Positions 62,688 through 64,000 of a DNA stretch of 64,000 nucleotides are shown here, one piece after another. The DNA lies in contig NZ_BDBE01000031.1 of assembly GCF_001612825.1 (NCBI RefSeq), positions 1-64,000 of the forward strand, read 5' to 3'. Source of the stretch: Nocardia caishijiensis NBRC 108228. GTDB taxonomy: Bacteria > Actinomycetota > Actinomycetes > Mycobacteriales > Mycobacteriaceae. A program made the position numbers and the translations under genes. Below the pieces are notes generated by a model. That model was not told where the DNA came from and did no database searches. It worked only from the letters and a program-made list of their open reading frames with translations. How positions within the stretch are numbered: the first letter of the stretch is position 1; each line of letters starts with the position of its first letter.

Positions 62688-64000
62688 TCACAGCGGGATG
62701 TTCTTGTGGTGGCTCTTGCGGGCCGGTGCCGAGGCCAGCGCCGCGGCCAGGGTGCTGCGGGTCTTGGCCGGGTCGATCACCTCGTCGACCACGCCGATCG
62801 CGACGGCGCGTTCCACCCCGCCCGCGATCTGCTCGTGCTCGGCGGTGAGCCGCTCGTGCAGCGCCTCACGCTCGTCCTCCGGTGCGGCGGCCAGAGCCTT
62901 CTTGTGCAGAATGCCGACCGCGGCCTTGGCGCCCATCACGGCGACCTCCGAACCGGGCCAGGCGAACACGGCCGTGGCACCGAGGGCACGCGCGTTCATC
63001 GCGATGTAGGCGCCGCCGTAGATCTTGCGGGTCACCAGGGTGACGCGCGGAACGCGGGCCTCGGCGAAGGCGTGCAGCAGCTTGGCACCGCGACGCACCA
63101 CGCCCTCGAGTTCCTGGCCGACACCGGGCAGGTACCCGGGGACGTCGGTGACCACGATCAGCGGAATGCCGAACGCGTCGCACAACCGCACGAAACGTGA
63201 TGCCTTCTCGGCACTTTCGGAGTTCAGGCAACCACCCAGACGCAGCGGGTTGTTGGCGAGCACACCGACGGTGCGTCCACCGAGACGGCCGAGACCGGTC
63301 ACCATACTGCGCGCGTAACCACCCTGCAGCTCCTCGAACGACGACTCGGTCGTGCCGTCGGGCGACTCCACGTTGTCGAGCAGCTCGTGGATGATCGGCT
63401 TCACGTCGTAAGCGCGCTTGGCCGACTCCGGCATCATCGCCTTGAGGTCGACATCGCCGTGCGCGGCCGCGACCAGGTCGAATTCGCCCTGCTCGGCGAA
63501 CATCGACACCAGTCTGCGGGCCCGGTGCAGCGCGTCGGCCTCGTCGTCGGCGGCGATGTGGCAGACGCCGGACTTCTTGAAGTGTGTGATGGGACCACCG
63601 AGGGTCGCCATATCGACGTTCTCGCCGGTCACCGAGCGGACCACGTCGGGGCCAGTGACGAACACGCGACCCTCCGGCGCCATGATGACCACGTCGGTCA
63701 GCGCGGGGCCGTAGGCGGCGCCACCGGCGGCGAAGCCGAGCACCACCGAGATCTGGGGAACGAGCCCGGACGCGCGGACCATGGCCTCGAAGACCAGTCC
63801 GACCGCGTGCAACGCCTCGACACCCTCGGCCAGGCGTGCGCCACCGGAGTGCCACAGGCCGACGACGGGGATGCCGGATTCGATGGCGGTGTCGATCGCG
63901 TCGACGATGTGTTTGCAGCCCTCGACACCCATCGCACCACCCATGACGGTGGCGTCGGAGCAGTAGGCGACGGTGCGCACACCGTCGACCTCGCCGATCG
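62688..64000 (-). CDS. accD6: acyl-CoA carboxylase carboxyltransferase subunit AccD6 (5' end cut by window)
   Basis: At least 437 residues of a biotin-dependent carboxyltransferase are present; the first part lies beyond the right edge. VMGGAMGVEGCKHIV, VGLWHSGGARLAEGV and FAAGGAAYGPALTD are the N-half acyl-CoA site; NPLRLGGCLNSESAEKASRF and VTDVPGYLPGVGQE are the C-half. The tail HHKNIPL matches mycobacterial AccD6, which makes malonyl-CoA for fatty and mycolic acid synthesis. Mtb has accD6 next to kasA and kasB, which would lie to the right. Confidence 0.95.
   Translation of the reverse strand, partial: IGEVDGVRTVAYCSDATVMGGAMGVEGCKHIVDAIDTAIESGIPVVGLWHSGGARLAEGVEALHAVGLVFEAMVRASGLVPQISVVLGFAAGGAAYGPALTDVVIMAPEGRVFVTGPDVVRSVTGENVDMATLGGPITHFKKSGVCHIAADDEADALHRARRLVSMFAEQGEFDLVAAAHGDVDLKAMMPESAKRAYDVKPIIHELLDNVESPDGTTESSFEELQGGYARSMVTGLGRLGGRTVGVLANNPLRLGGCLNSESAEKASRFVRLCDAFGIPLIVVTDVPGYLPGVGQELEGVVRRGAKLLHAFAEARVPRVTLVTRKIYGGAYIAMNARALGATAVFAWPGSEVAVMGAKAAVGILHKKALAAAPEDEREALHERLTAEHEQIAGGVERAVAIGVVDEVIDPAKTRSTLAAALASAPARKSHHKNIPL

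Overview
The window looks like a piece of chromosome from a high-GC mycolic-acid actinobacterium, most likely Nocardia or a close relative. This is inferred from very high GC, many GTG starts, the lack of mobile elements, and a gene order from about 20.4 to 64 kb that parallels the Mycobacterium tuberculosis Rv2219-Rv2247 region from memory: DUF4191, RDD, glnA1, glnE, glnA2, Hip1-like, panB, CHAD, RNase H/phosphatase, zinc-ribbon protein, Nif3-like, cobC, ptpA, SURF1, cobD and, at the right edge, accD6. I found no tRNA, rRNA, CRISPR array, insertion sequence or prophage. RNase P RNA (rnpB) is present on the minus strand near 46.1-46.5 kb.

Layout. 0-7 kb: a non-coding stretch with hairpins, a YdcF/SanA-like membrane protein, small unknown genes, a large SF1-type helicase with eroded ATPase motifs, a methyltransferase and an Excalibur-domain exported protein. 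7-13 kb: a complete N-acetylglucosamine block, with EIIA and EIIB on one strand facing EIIC, ptsI, nagA and nagB on the other; the shared intergenic region carries a DasR-like operator. HPr is not in the window. 13-20 kb: an HD-domain hydrolase, two TetR genes each with a visible candidate operator, a GerW-like protein, a nitronate monooxygenase, an SDR-alpha/beta hydrolase fusion and a CocE-type secreted hydrolase. 20-38 kb: nitrogen assimilation (glnA1 with two tandem GlnR boxes, glnE, glnA2), interrupted by about 11 kb of other genes including a type II-like lumazine synthase, a zinc metallopeptidase lipoprotein, a large DUF262 protein and cspA. 38-47 kb: Hip1-like protease, panB, lipoproteins, aminopeptidase, CHAD, RNB ribonuclease, rnpB. 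47-58 kb: secreted trypsin-like protease, the RNase H / zinc ribbon / Nif3 / cobC / ptpA / SURF1 / cobD housekeeping block, an ECF41 sigma factor with its own promoter, and alanine dehydrogenase. 58-64 kb: gamma carbonic anhydrase, a small ORF plus TetR gene, an orphan Eco57I-like DNA methyltransferase, a nitroreductase with a palindromic operator, an HxlR regulator and truncated accD6.

Two themes recur. Many genes have a TANNNT-like -10 hexamer five to eight bases before the start codon and no Shine-Dalgarno, so they are probably leaderless. Many convergent gene pairs overlap at their 3' ends. Nothing here is a proven new system. The best candidates for novelty are the degenerate helicase, the SDR-hydrolase fusion with its duplicated operator, the DUF262 protein with an altered nuclease motif and a long C-terminal extension, and the orphan DNA methyltransferase.
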